Shown here in pieces: positions 9,725 to 17,675 of a stretch of 32,030 nt of DNA (position 1 is the stretch's first letter; each line of letters begins with the position of its first letter). This DNA is from Bacteroidota bacterium (GTDB lineage Bacteria; Bacteroidota; Bacteroidia; Bacteroidales; VadinHA17), in assembly GCA_003250475.1 (NCBI GenBank), contig QKGI01000004.1:1-32030 (forward strand). The letters are read 5' to 3'. Below the pieces are notes generated by a model. It saw nothing but the letters and a program-made list of their open reading frames with translations, ran no database searches and was not told the origin of the DNA. A program made the translations under genes and the position numbers.

Positions 9725-9732
9725 TAAATTTG
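9725..9732 (+). promoter_or_regulatory. Candidate -7 box of the rsmE promoter
   Basis: TAAATTTG matches the Bacteroidetes primary-sigma -7 consensus TAnnTTTG. Its last base is the first base of an upstream in-frame GTG, so translation from that GTG would begin inside the promoter. This favours the ATG at 9750 as the rsmE start, with a leader of about a dozen bases. I see no good -33 TTG at the expected distance. Confidence 0.38.
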
Positions 9733-9749
9733 TGGAAAGAAGTGTCAGA

Positions 9750-10454
9750 ATGCAGATTTTTTATTCGGCAAATGTATTTGATGGCAAAGCCCTCTTCAGC
9801 AGGGAGGAATCCGGACATTGCCTGAGGGTGCTGCGTATGCGCCGTGGTCAGAGCCTTGCCTTTACTGACGGCAAAGGCAGCCTGTACGAGGGAGTAATCA
9901 CAGATGATGATCCCTCGGGCATGACTGTTAAAGTGACGTCAACAGAGAGCGGATACGGCGCCCGTAACTACAGGATCCATATAGCAATCTCACCGTTAAA
10001 AAATGATGACCGCCTCGAATGGTTTATCGAGAAAGCCGTTGAGACAGGCATAGATGAAATAACCCCACTCATCTGCAACCGGACCGAAAAAAAAAGGATC
10101 AGGAAAGAGAGACTTGAAAGCCTGATCCTGTCTGCCATGAAGCAGTCGGTCAAGTGCTACCTGCCCTGTCTGCATGATCCGGTTCCATTCACCGACTTCC
10201 TGCATTTCAGTCATGAAGGCAGGAGACTTATTGCCAGCTGTGACCCTGAGACGGTGAGGACCGGCATCACCTCATCGTTCAGCCGGGGAGAGGACATTAC
10301 AATTCTCATCGGGCCGGAAGGCGATTTCACGCTTGAGGAGCTGGCCATGGCCATTAAAGAAGGTTTTGAGCCCGTACATATGGGCCCAAGCCGCTTCAGG
10401 TCAGAAACAGCAGGCGTTATTGCCTGCTGCTCTGTCTACCTGGCCAATATCTGA
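9750..10454 (+). CDS. rsmE: 16S rRNA m3U1498 methyltransferase
   Basis: SPOUT-class methyltransferase that modifies U1498 of 16S rRNA. From the ATG at 9750 the protein has 234 residues. It shows the N-terminal PUA-like part (HCLRVLRMRRGQ, FTDGKG) and the SPOUT core with EWFIEKAVETGIDEITPL, then CNRTEKKRIRKER, SAMKQS, the SAM-binding IGPEGDFTLEE and the C-terminal LGxSRFRSETA-type knot (here MGPSRFRSETA). These are diagnostic of RsmE. The GTG at 9732 would add six residues of no family relevance and overlaps a candidate promoter. It ends 2 bp from the stop of the convergent zinc-ribbon gene. Confidence 0.95.
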   Translation: MQIFYSANVFDGKALFSREESGHCLRVLRMRRGQSLAFTDGKGSLYEGVITDDDPSGMTVKVTSTESGYGARNYRIHIAISPLKNDDRLEWFIEKAVETGIDEITPLICNRTEKKRIRKERLESLILSAMKQSVKCYLPCLHDPVPFTDFLHFSHEGRRLIASCDPETVRTGITSSFSRGEDITILIGPEGDFTLEELAMAIKEGFEPVHMGPSRFRSETAGVIACCSVYLANI

Positions 10455-10456
10455 TA

Positions 10457-10693
10457 TCAGCCGCCAACCAGGAAATCAAAGACGCCGTTTATCTTCTTCA
10501 CCGGCACCTTGTAAAACTCGGTGTATTTGCACTTCTCACAGACGATAGCCGTATATCTTGTCGCCTGAAGATCGAATAGTTGTGTAAAGAGGTTGTGGGC
10601 TACCCTGATCTCACTTATACTGTACTTTCTGCCTGAGCATTTGGGACAGGTGTACCTGATTACCGGCAATTCACTTTTCATCTTTTCCACCAT
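10457..10693 (-). CDS. Small zinc-ribbon protein
   Basis: A 78-residue cytoplasmic protein with two CxxC knuckles, Cys16-Pro-Lys-Cys19 and Cys52-Glu-Lys-Cys55, separated by 32 residues. This is a zinc ribbon resembling the small nucleic-acid-binding Zn-ribbon family (DUF2082-like). It is the last gene of the SPFH cluster. Its first ATG at 10693 lies inside the upstream ribbon-helix-helix gene (23 bp overlap); a second ATG at 10681 is preceded by GGAAAAG and would give an 11 bp overlap, and may be the real start. Its function is unknown. The tight overlap argues for translational coupling with the DNA-binding protein. Confidence 0.82.
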   Translation of the reverse strand: MVEKMKSELPVIRYTCPKCSGRKYSISEIRVAHNLFTQLFDLQATRYTAIVCEKCKYTEFYKVPVKKINGVFDFLVGG

Positions 10694-10856
10694 TTGATTT
10701 TTTATCAGTCATTCGAATACGTCCTGACTTGCGCAGTGCCTGGTCAAGGATCCATTCAATCTGACCGTTTATACTGCGGAACTCGTCTGATGCCCATTTT
10801 TCTATGGCATTGAGCTTGTCAGGATCGATCCGGATTATGAAAGACTTTTTCTGCAT
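10671..10856 (-). CDS. Arc-like ribbon-helix-helix protein
   Basis: A 61-residue protein. Residues 4-11 (KSFIIRID) form the strand of a ribbon-helix-helix domain. They are followed by two helices, the second starting with RSINGQIEWILDQAL, which closely parallels the RSVNSEIYQRVMESF stretch of phage P22 Arc. The tail is Lys-rich. It begins 2 bp after the SPFH stop and overlaps the zinc-ribbon gene, so the three are one operon. It may regulate the operon or bind DNA or membrane-linked partners; the sequence does not say which. It is not an antitoxin by context, because no toxin-like gene is adjacent. Confidence 0.85.
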   Translation of the reverse strand: MQKKSFIIRIDPDKLNAIEKWASDEFRSINGQIEWILDQALRKSGRIRMTDKKSNGGKDEK

Positions 10857-10858
10857 AC

Positions 10859-11713
10859 CTATTGATGCAGGGTACCGGTGTTGATGATCGGATTAGGATC
10901 CTTATCTCCGCACAGCACCACCATCAGATTGCTGACCATAGCCGCTTTCTTCTCCTCGTCAAGATCAATGATACGCTTCTCCGAAAGCTGTTCCAGCGCC
11001 ATTTCAACCATTGACACGGCACCCTCGACAATCTTAAAGCGTGCTGCCACAACAGCTGCGGCCTGCTGACGGCGGAGCATGGCTCCTGCTATCTCCTCAG
11101 CGTAGGCAATATAATTTATCCTTGCCTCAATTACATTAATACCGGCAATCTTAAGCCTGTCACTTATCTCCTTTTCAAGCTCGTCATTTACCTCCTCACC
11201 ACCACTGCGGAGCGTGATCTCCTCTTCATGACCCTCCCAGTTGTCATACGGGTACAGTCCTGCCAGCTTGCGAAGGGCAGCATCGCTCTGAACCAGCACA
11301 AAATGCTCGTAATTATCCACATCAAAAGCCGCTTTATATGTGTCTTCAACCTTCCAGACAAGAACAAGTCCTATTTTTATAGGATTCCCGTTTTTGTCAT
11401 TTACCTTAATAGGCTCACTGTCAAAGTTTCTGGCACGAAGCGAGATCTTTTTCCTGGCATAGAAAGGTATGGCCCACCAGAAGCCATTTCTCTTTACCGT
11501 ACCCCTGTATGCACCGAAAAGAACCATAACCATCGATTCATTGGGATTGACCACCATTAATCCCGGCAGAATAAGGAAGACCAGCACCATTAGCAGTACC
11601 CCCACCAGGATAAGCTCCTGTATGAACGAATACACAACCGCTGCTATCAACAGTAGCCCGATTATCAGGAACAAATATCCTGATGACGCTTTGAAAATTT
11701 TTTCTTCTTTCAT
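10859..11713 (-). CDS. SPFH/band-7 domain membrane protein
   Basis: A 284-residue protein of the stomatin/prohibitin/flotillin superfamily. Two hydrophobic segments at about residues 12-31 and 34-54 anchor it to the membrane. The SPFH domain follows, with VNPNESMVMVLFGAYRGTVK, a FWWAIPFYARKKISLRARNFDSEPIKVNDKNGNPI stretch, and the later AEEIAGAMLRRQQAAAVVAAR helix. SPFH proteins form oligomeric rings or microdomains in membranes; the partner here is unknown. It lacks a downstream NfeD-like gene and is instead followed by ribbon-helix-helix and zinc-ribbon genes. The promoter at 11739-11769 gives a leader of about 20 bases. Confidence 0.9.
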   Translation of the reverse strand: MKEEKIFKASSGYLFLIIGLLLIAAVVYSFIQELILVGVLLMVLVFLILPGLMVVNPNESMVMVLFGAYRGTVKRNGFWWAIPFYARKKISLRARNFDSEPIKVNDKNGNPIKIGLVLVWKVEDTYKAAFDVDNYEHFVLVQSDAALRKLAGLYPYDNWEGHEEEITLRSGGEEVNDELEKEISDRLKIAGINVIEARINYIAYAEEIAGAMLRRQQAAAVVAARFKIVEGAVSMVEMALEQLSEKRIIDLDEEKKAAMVSNLMVVLCGDKDPNPIINTGTLHQ

Positions 11714-11738
11714 GACATATGATATTATTATGATATCA

Positions 11739-11769
11739 CAAAGATATTACATTAATTCACTCATGTCAA
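11739..11769 (-). promoter_or_regulatory. Bacteroidetes-type promoter of the SPFH operon
   Basis: On the minus strand a TTG (11767-11769) is followed after exactly 20 bp by TATCTTTG (11739-11746). This fits the -33 TTG and -7 TAnnTTTG elements of the Bacteroidetes primary sigma factor. Transcription would begin about 20 bases upstream of the SPFH start codon at 11713. It is the best-spaced promoter in the window. Confidence 0.68.
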
Positions 11770-11788
11770 GAAAAAGAGAAAAAAAATC

Positions 11789-11796
11789 TACATTTG
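11789..11796 (+). promoter_or_regulatory. Candidate -7 box immediately before the methyltransferase gene
   Basis: TACATTTG matches TAnnTTTG and ends only 4 bp before the ATG at 11801. If used, the transcript would start at or next to the start codon, giving a leaderless or near-leaderless mRNA. No -33 TTG is seen in the purine-rich stretch upstream, so this is tentative. Confidence 0.33.
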
Positions 11797-11800
11797 GGCC

Positions 11801-12598
11801 ATGCATGAACGTCATACAAACAGGGCTATTTACTTCAGGGAACAGGCACAGACCACCACCAGGCATATTATTCCGTTTATAGACAGCATCCTGCACGTAA
11901 GCGCGGATATTTCCGTGCTTGAGATTGGATGCGGTGAAGGCGGCAATCTTCTTCCATTTCTAGAAACCGGGTGCAGCCGCATCACAGGTATTGATCTATC
12001 AGAAAGTAAGATTCAAAATGCACGCCAATTCTATTCGGGCATCCCGGGCGGGGAAAGGATAGAGTTCATTGCTGCCGACATTTATGACTCAGGTGGTATA
12101 GGTTCTTATGACCTTGTTATGATGAGGGATGTGCTTGAGCATATTCATGATCAGGAAAAGTTCATCGCATTTGTGAAGAGATTTCTCAATCCCGGAGGGG
12201 TTCTCTTCATTGCCTTTCCTCCCTGGAATAATCCATTCGGTGGCCACCAGCAGATGTGTGACAACAGGCTCCTCTCAAAGATGCCATGGATACACCTGCT
12301 TCCGCGTAAAGCATACAGATGGCTCCTCAGGGCAGGCGGTGAGACATCTTCCCGCATCGAGGGTCTTCTGGAGATCAGGGATACAGGTATAAACATCGGG
12401 CGTTTCGAAAGGATAATAAAAAGAGAGGGATTTTCCGTCCTGAAAAAATCCCTCTGGCTTATCAATCCGAACTTCGAGATAAAGTTCGGTCTTCGTCCCC
12501 GGCGACTGCCTCAGATGACCGGAAGAATCCCGATCTTAAGAAATTTCCTGGCAACAACCGGATATTATATTATTTCAGGGCCTCATCCAGAGCCCTGA
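11801..12598 (+). CDS. Class I SAM-dependent methyltransferase
   Basis: A 265-residue cytoplasmic protein with a Rossmann methyltransferase core. Motif I is VLEIGCGEGGNLL at 39-51, the acidic end of strand 2 lies in ITGIDLSESK, motif II is in AADIYD, and motif post-II is DLVMMRDVLEHIHD. The substrate cannot be read from the sequence. The GHQQMCDNRLL and PWIHLLP stretches after the core resemble ubiquinone/Coq3-like or glycan-associated methyltransferases of Bacteroidetes (Methyltransf_11/23 type). Its last 29 bp overlap the antisense end of the downstream peptidase gene. It is divergent from the SPFH operon across 87 bp. Confidence 0.88.
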   Translation: MHERHTNRAIYFREQAQTTTRHIIPFIDSILHVSADISVLEIGCGEGGNLLPFLETGCSRITGIDLSESKIQNARQFYSGIPGGERIEFIAADIYDSGGIGSYDLVMMRDVLEHIHDQEKFIAFVKRFLNPGGVLFIAFPPWNNPFGGHQQMCDNRLLSKMPWIHLLPRKAYRWLLRAGGETSSRIEGLLEIRDTGINIGRFERIIKREGFSVLKKSLWLINPNFEIKFGLRPRRLPQMTGRIPILRNFLATTGYYIISGPHPEP

Positions 12599-14606
12599 GA
12601 ATGGGCTGCGGAGATATCTTCGCTCCTACAGCCAGGTTCATCCAGTGCTGTGGTGTCAGTCTTCCCAGGCTATACATACGGTCGACTTCGTCAGAGAAGT
12701 TCCTGCCACTGAGATAATCTTCTATCTGGAACTGTATGATCTGTCCGTAGGCATAGTTCTGCAGGTATAAAGGCCCGTTGATCATGTGTGAATAAATGGC
12801 GAGCAACGGTGAATCGTTTGCTCCCAATACAGGAGCGAAGTACTTGTTCCACACCTCTGTGGCAATTGTGATGGTCTGCTCCTTCAGCATTGCCGGTGTA
12901 GCTTCCGGATTTTCATACAGCCACTTCCACAATTTCATCTCCACCGTGCTTACGCCCATAATTTCCATCAATGACCATGCAGCATCAAGGGTCTGCAGCC
13001 TTACTTTCTCAGTATTATCCTCTTTGATTCCCAGTAGCATCAGGTCACGATCCTGAAAGAGGAAGGCCGTAGCTTCCGTGAAAGCAGTGTTTGGAACTCC
13101 TGAGAGCATGTAATAATCTACGTCATAAAGAGAGATAGTCTGCTCCACATTGTGACCGAACTCATGTACGGCAATATTATACCCTTTATAGTCCATCCCC
13201 TTGTCTGAGATCCTTGTACGGAGGTGTGACACTGACCCTCTCATGGCTGCGCCCCAGGCATGGCCGGAGCCTCTGGCAGGGTCGACAACAATTTTGTCAG
13301 CCAGGTATTTTGCTCTTGCCGGTGACCATCCCAGTTTCACCAGCATAGACGGCATGGCAGCCCTGAAAGCATCAGGGTCGGGATAAAGAGCAGAGGTCTT
13401 TGAGGTGAGAAAGGTCTCCGATATTGTACTCCTCGGTTTGAAACCGTCATACCATATGTCATAAGGCCTCAGGTCACGGCCAAGCCTCTCCCTGATGATT
13501 GAAGCTATCTGCTTCAGCTGTGGTGAGTTCAGATACTCATCAAAGAGTTTCTCAGCATCCTCCTGTGATATCTCCATTCCTCCGGCGAAACTGCGGAGTA
13601 TTGCAGTGTTCATACCCGGACTATACGGGTCAATAGCCTTCAGGGCATTAAAGATATTAATTACATGAGCATAACGGGTGTCAGCCTCATTTGACAGCTC
13701 AACAGGTGTTCCCTCCTTTACCACCTGGTTGGTAAACGGATCCCATTCGTAAGCAGGATTATTAATAACCTCTCCAGGTATCTCCTGCCTGATTATACGT
13801 TCCATGACCTTATAGATCATCTCCTGCTTCTCGTTGCCGCTCTCTTTATCGGCATAGTTAGATTTGATCTCATCACGGAGGTTCCAGTGAGACAGAAGGA
13901 CCATGTCATCCGGGAAAAGCTGGCGTCCGTCATCGGTACGCAACTTTCCCATGCAGATATTGTAGTCGGCAATATACATTTCGGCATTACCCAGGGCTAC
14001 TGAAGCTGCCTGGTTTAGTTCTGCAGGTACCCGTGATATGAACTGGTCACCCAGACGGGCCATAGCCCACTGCTCACGGCTCCAATCGGTCCCATACTGC
14101 TCCTTTTCGGCAAGAGTATAGTAAGGGAAGTTCAGGGCTATTACAAATGCGATCTTGTTATCGTAAAAATCAGACTGCAGGTGTGAGCCAACGGAATAAT
14201 TGCCAAACATGCGGTCAATCTCGTCAATCTCACCGGCAGCTTCGTCAAGCACTTTTCTCAGATCCAGCGTTATCTCATTCATATTGCCACCAAGTGTCTC
14301 AAAGTAATTGCTGACCTTAATAAAGACAGACTTTCTCCTGTCAGGGTCAGAGATATAGCCTGAAGCAACAAAATCACCAAACTCTTCAGCTGTGCCATCC
14401 TCTTCGCGCCACAGCGAGGCAGCATGTCTCACACCTTTTTCGAGTAATGCTCTTTCAGCGGAGGGCTGTTCGCCCATAACACGGTCAACAGCAGCATTTA
14501 TTGTAGTCTCACCGATGAAGCCGGCTGTCATCTCTCCTTCATTCCTGATGTTGGAAGTGCAGGCCGTAAACACGATTGTCATAAGAATCAGGATTTTTTT
14601 CATCAT
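12570..14606 (-). CDS. Gluzincin metallopeptidase lipoprotein
   Basis: A 678-residue envelope zinc peptidase. The N-terminus MMKKILILMTIVFTAC is a lipoprotein signal ending in the lipobox FTAC (Cys16). The zinc site is HEFGH with His481, Glu482 and His485, and a third ligand is probable at Glu511 in FTEATAF, 26 residues later. This spacing fits the M2/M3 gluzincins of clan MA. The rest is mostly helical, as in M3-like peptidases, but I do not know a named subfamily. It is followed on the same strand by no other gene; its 3-prime end overlaps the methyltransferase gene by 29 bp. The next lipoprotein peptidase gene lies upstream on the same strand, across 162 bp. Confidence 0.88.
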   Translation of the reverse strand: MMKKILILMTIVFTACTSNIRNEGEMTAGFIGETTINAAVDRVMGEQPSAERALLEKGVRHAASLWREEDGTAEEFGDFVASGYISDPDRRKSVFIKVSNYFETLGGNMNEITLDLRKVLDEAAGEIDEIDRMFGNYSVGSHLQSDFYDNKIAFVIALNFPYYTLAEKEQYGTDWSREQWAMARLGDQFISRVPAELNQAASVALGNAEMYIADYNICMGKLRTDDGRQLFPDDMVLLSHWNLRDEIKSNYADKESGNEKQEMIYKVMERIIRQEIPGEVINNPAYEWDPFTNQVVKEGTPVELSNEADTRYAHVINIFNALKAIDPYSPGMNTAILRSFAGGMEISQEDAEKLFDEYLNSPQLKQIASIIRERLGRDLRPYDIWYDGFKPRSTISETFLTSKTSALYPDPDAFRAAMPSMLVKLGWSPARAKYLADKIVVDPARGSGHAWGAAMRGSVSHLRTRISDKGMDYKGYNIAVHEFGHNVEQTISLYDVDYYMLSGVPNTAFTEATAFLFQDRDLMLLGIKEDNTEKVRLQTLDAAWSLMEIMGVSTVEMKLWKWLYENPEATPAMLKEQTITIATEVWNKYFAPVLGANDSPLLAIYSHMINGPLYLQNYAYGQIIQFQIEDYLSGRNFSDEVDRMYSLGRLTPQHWMNLAVGAKISPQPILRALDEALK

Positions 14607-14673
14607 AATTATTATTGTGTTGTTAGTTTAATACATACTGTACCCCGGTGCTGACGAAAGCCGGCAGTGGTAT

Positions 14674-14701
14674 CCCCGTCACTTTCGGGATAGTAACGGG
14701 G
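14674..14701. other. Nine-bp stem-loop between the two peptidase genes
   Basis: CCCCGTCAC at 14674-14682 pairs with GTAACGGGG at 14693-14701 through nine base pairs, one of them a G-T wobble, around a 10-base loop. It lies 68 bp past the stop of the upstream peptidase gene and 68 bp before the next start. There is no U-run on either side, so it is a weak terminator candidate. It could equally stabilise an mRNA end. Confidence 0.4.
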
Positions 14702-14768
14702 TGATCATACCTGCAAATGTACCTCCGGCACAACCAGGGTTCATATCTGTGCAGCAATATCGCAGATT

Positions 14769-16433
14769 CTACTTTACTACCTGGTCAGCATAGTATTTTG
14801 CCGTCAGTTTCTCCCCGGTAGCCTTTTCTATCATTTCGTTCCACTGGTAACGGGCTCCGGGCATAAAAACGGCTGCCTTGAAGAACTCACCCAGTGATTT
14901 CATATCAGTACCGGTTTCTCCTTTGGTAACAGAGGTATTAATATAGGCTGTGAACTGTGATGCGAGCATCTCACCCAGAAGATAATTGTGATAATAACAG
15001 GGATAGAGAGCTATATGGATCTTCGTTGCCCAGTCAGGCATATCACGGCCTTCAGGTTTTTCAACCATCTGGTACTTTTCAACGATATCCCACCAGAGTT
15101 GATTGAGATCCTGCTCCGGGTCTTCGTACATAGATTTCTCAAAGCGGTACATCACCTGGGCCCAGCGACTGAATACAAGTTGCTGTAACCTGAAAGCATT
15201 AAGCGCGTCTTCACTTATCTTTTCCTTTTCCTTCTCATCAATAACGCCCATATAGTTCATCCATTCAGGATCAGTTGCGAGTCTGCCGAAGAAGTTGGCC
15301 ACGGCTTCAGTGGTAAAGGCGTGAGCAGCATCCCTGAGGGTGAAAGGCAGGGTCATATCATTATAGTATGAATAAACTCCGTGCCCCAGCTCATGAAGGA
15401 TTGTATTCATCCAGTATGAGTCAGGCCTTATATTGTCAAGGGTGCGCACATCTCCAGCCCGGTCTATATCTGTTGAAAAGGCGTGCTGATTTTTGCCGGG
15501 TTTCTCATACAGATCGCTCCTGGCAAGAATAGCATCAACCGGCAGTCCGATGGATGAATAATAATCGGAAGCGAGCTTTACCGGATCCTGTTTCTCATAA
15601 TACTTATCAAAGTTGACAGGATAGATCTCAGGGGCCTCCTGGAAATACCTGTTCTGGTAGTGCCAGGGTTTCAGGTCGCTGGCAGCTATACCGTATCGCT
15701 TTGCATAGTAATTGTCTATCTCCCCTTTAAGCCTGGTGAAGCTGCCGCGCGTCAGGCTGTCCAGTTCGTCAAATATCGCCGTAACCTCATCAGGATCCTG
15801 GTCTGACAATTTAAGGCTCATCTCATGGAAGTTGCCGAAGCCCAGTTCCTGGGCAATCCTGTTACGGTGTTTTACGAGCATAATAATATCATCAGCTACC
15901 ACCGGACCAATCATCTTATGTCCCTCCCAGGCCTTCTGCAGCTCACCACTATTTACCGAATGCCGGAGAATATCTTCCACCTCATTGTCAGTCAGCTGCT
16001 TACCATCGACGTCAGCTCTGAACGTCGTGAATTTCTTCGATATCTCAGTCTCCATTCTGACCTGTTCGGAAATCAGGCTGGTGTCTATCTGACCAGCCAG
16101 GTACATGTTAAAAAGCAGGTCAAGCTGCCTTGCGAGAATGGGGTCTTTCACCTTACCGGATTCTTTCATTTCCTTCAGGCTGGCAAATGCCTCCTTATCT
16201 GTATAGTAGCTAATATATGCCACAGATGCTTTTTCATTACGGTCCCATGCTTCCGCTGTTCCGGTAATGTTTGCATCCCATGAGGCCAGCGCCGATTCCT
16301 TATAAAGTGGTATGGCCTCCTCTTCATACGAGGAGATGAAATCTCTCATCCTGGTTTCCATTTTTTCCTGTTTTGATGTACATGACCAGAAAATGGTCAT
16401 GAGCAGAATAGAAAAGATTAGTGTCTTTTTCAT
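14769..16433 (-). CDS. M2/M3-type metallopeptidase lipoprotein
   Basis: A 554-residue envelope peptidase. MKKTLIFSILLMTIFWSC is a lipoprotein signal with lipobox at Cys18. The zinc site is HELGH (His347, Glu348, His351), with the third ligand Glu376 in AFTTEAVANFF. The order HELGH, then LPFTLRDAAHAFTTEA, parallels the HEMGH and the peptide-site segment of the angiotensin-converting-enzyme family M2, so it is probably a dipeptidyl carboxypeptidase-like enzyme. Specificity is inferred only. It is similar in design but not in length to the gene at 12570. The ATG at 16433 is the natural start of the signal peptide. Confidence 0.9.
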   Translation of the reverse strand: MKKTLIFSILLMTIFWSCTSKQEKMETRMRDFISSYEEEAIPLYKESALASWDANITGTAEAWDRNEKASVAYISYYTDKEAFASLKEMKESGKVKDPILARQLDLLFNMYLAGQIDTSLISEQVRMETEISKKFTTFRADVDGKQLTDNEVEDILRHSVNSGELQKAWEGHKMIGPVVADDIIMLVKHRNRIAQELGFGNFHEMSLKLSDQDPDEVTAIFDELDSLTRGSFTRLKGEIDNYYAKRYGIAASDLKPWHYQNRYFQEAPEIYPVNFDKYYEKQDPVKLASDYYSSIGLPVDAILARSDLYEKPGKNQHAFSTDIDRAGDVRTLDNIRPDSYWMNTILHELGHGVYSYYNDMTLPFTLRDAAHAFTTEAVANFFGRLATDPEWMNYMGVIDEKEKEKISEDALNAFRLQQLVFSRWAQVMYRFEKSMYEDPEQDLNQLWWDIVEKYQMVEKPEGRDMPDWATKIHIALYPCYYHNYLLGEMLASQFTAYINTSVTKGETGTDMKSLGEFFKAAVFMPGARYQWNEMIEKATGEKLTAKYYADQVVK

Positions 16434-16597
16434 AGGTAGCTATTTTGATTTACGGGTTCAAAATAAATTATTCGGGTAATGCGAAGGTAAATAAATTCGG
16501 TCAAAACCCGGGGCGATCCCCTCCGGTATTAATAAAAACTGTGTCAACCCGGGGTACTGACAGAGAACAAAAACGGAGAGCGGATCAGGGCCTGCAA

Positions 16598-16629
16598 ATA
16601 AAAAAACCGGTCAGGGGATCCTGCCGGTT
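16598..16629 (-). terminator. Intrinsic terminator of the sigma factor operon
   Basis: AACCGG (16605-16610) and CAGG (16612-16615) pair with CCTG (16620-16623) and CCGGTT (16624-16629) around a four-base loop, with one unpaired base. On the minus strand the stem is followed by a T-run opposite the A-run at 16601-16606. It lies 36 bp past the stop of the 67-codon gene, on its strand. The rest of the 230 bp gap holds the leader of the peptidase gene and no gene I can support. Confidence 0.72.
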
Positions 16630-16664
16630 CCTAAAGCTATAGTAATGACGCTGCAGAAAAAAAT

Positions 16665-16868
16665 TCAGTGCAATTTGTCATGCCTGATCTTCTCGAAAAG
16701 GCTTGCGATAACCTCATCAGATGGCTCATCATCCTGATCCGGCAGAAGGATACTGAGGGCAGCATCTATTCCAAAAGCATCAGCAATGAGATCTGACGGT
16801 GTATGGGTTATCTCAAAATAAGAAAGTAAAAGGGTAGAATTCTTATCCATAGGCGCTTGTGTTCTCAT
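16665..16868 (-). CDS. Small acidic protein cotranscribed with the ECF sigma factor
   Basis: A 67-residue protein with no membrane segment, no Cys and an acidic middle (LLPDQDDEPSDE), ending FEKIRHDKLH. It begins 34 bp after the sigma factor stop and ends just before a clear terminator, so it is the second gene of a two-gene operon. A second in-frame ATG at 16850 would remove six residues. I do not recognise it. Its position is the usual place of an anti-sigma factor, but it lacks the membrane helix or zinc motif of the common types. It may be a short soluble partner or an unrelated small protein. Confidence 0.68.
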   Translation of the reverse strand: MRTQAPMDKNSTLLLSYFEITHTPSDLIADAFGIDAALSILLPDQDDEPSDEVIASLFEKIRHDKLH

Positions 16869-16902
16869 AGATGAAAAACGCCCTCTTACTTAAAAAATTG
16901 TA

Positions 16903-17490
16903 TCAGCTTATCGAAAGGGTTATATTTTTTTCTGTCATGATCTTACGCATATTAATCAGCGCATATCTCATTCTTCCAAGAGCAGTATTTATACTTACAC
17001 CTGTCATGTCGGCTATCTCCTTGAAGCTCATTCCTGCATAATGGCGCATTATGACCACTTCACGCTGATCCTCAGGCAGTCCGTTTATCAGGCGGCGAAC
17101 GTCACGCATGACCTGCCGGCGCACAATTACATCCTCCACATTTTCATCAGAAAGTCTTCTCGAATTAAGAAGATCTGTCTCGTAGTCATCGTTGAGCACA
17201 ATCCCCATCTGCTTCTCATGCCTGAAGTGGTCAATAATAAGGTTATGAGCTATCCGCATCACCCACGAGATAAATTTCCCGTCATCCTGATAACGTCCGG
17301 CGCGTATTGACTGGACCACCTTCAGGAAGGTATCCTGAAAGATATCATCTGCCAGATCTCGGTTTCGGATGTAAAGACTGATATAGGAGTAAACCTTACT
17401 TTTGTGACGCAGGATGAGCAGCTCTATGCTTCTCTCACTACCGTTCATGAAGCTTGTAATAAGCTCATAATCGGTTAATTTGCTCTTCAT
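16903..17490 (-). CDS. ECF-family RNA polymerase sigma factor
   Basis: A 195-residue sigma-70 family protein with only regions 2 and 4. Region 2 includes ADDIFQDTFLKVVQ and WVMRIAHNLIIDHFR (the -10 recognition helix). Region 4 includes LPEDQREVVIMRHYAGMSFKEIADMTGVSINTALGRMRYAL, a helix-turn-helix for the -35 box. It is divergent from uvrA across 185 bp, an arrangement known in other Bacteroidetes. The minus-strand leader has GGAGGG about 45 bp upstream of the ATG, too far to be its ribosome site. The inverted repeat ACGGG-6-CCCGT at 17573-17588 in the shared gap could be a regulatory site, but nothing shows which gene it serves. Confidence 0.93.
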   Translation of the reverse strand: MKSKLTDYELITSFMNGSERSIELLILRHKSKVYSYISLYIRNRDLADDIFQDTFLKVVQSIRAGRYQDDGKFISWVMRIAHNLIIDHFRHEKQMGIVLNDDYETDLLNSRRLSDENVEDVIVRRQVMRDVRRLINGLPEDQREVVIMRHYAGMSFKEIADMTGVSINTALGRMRYALINMRKIMTEKNITLSIS

Positions 17491-17645
17491 AACTAACTCT
17501 TGTTTTGGTTTTGAGTAGAGTTATACGATAGGCGGCCCTCCTTTGTTTCGTTTTTGGTTACTGTTGTCTTATACGGGGTGTATCCCGTGATTGTTTCATT
17601 TATAACTCAGACAAAGAAAACAAAAAATCATAAATTCAAATTCAT

Positions 17646-17653
17646 TATTTTTG
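17646..17653 (+). promoter_or_regulatory. Candidate -7 box of the uvrA promoter
   Basis: TATTTTTG matches TAnnTTTG and would start the transcript near 17659, leaving a 17-base leader with a GGAGG ribosome site at 17667-17671. The -33 region is A-rich without a TTG, so the assignment rests on the -7 box and its position alone. Confidence 0.42.
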
Positions 17654-17675
17654 GCAACTTACTAACGGAGGCTGA

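Noticed and set aside
16508-16558. Direct repeat ACCCGGGG with a GGGG-CGAT-CCCC hairpin
   Set aside because: Four-base stem and two copies only; chance is likely in this short gap.
16445-16642. Open frame of 65 codons on the plus strand between the peptidase and sigma operons
   Set aside because: It runs through the intrinsic terminator of the sigma operon, has a low-complexity basic product and no ribosome site; most likely chance.
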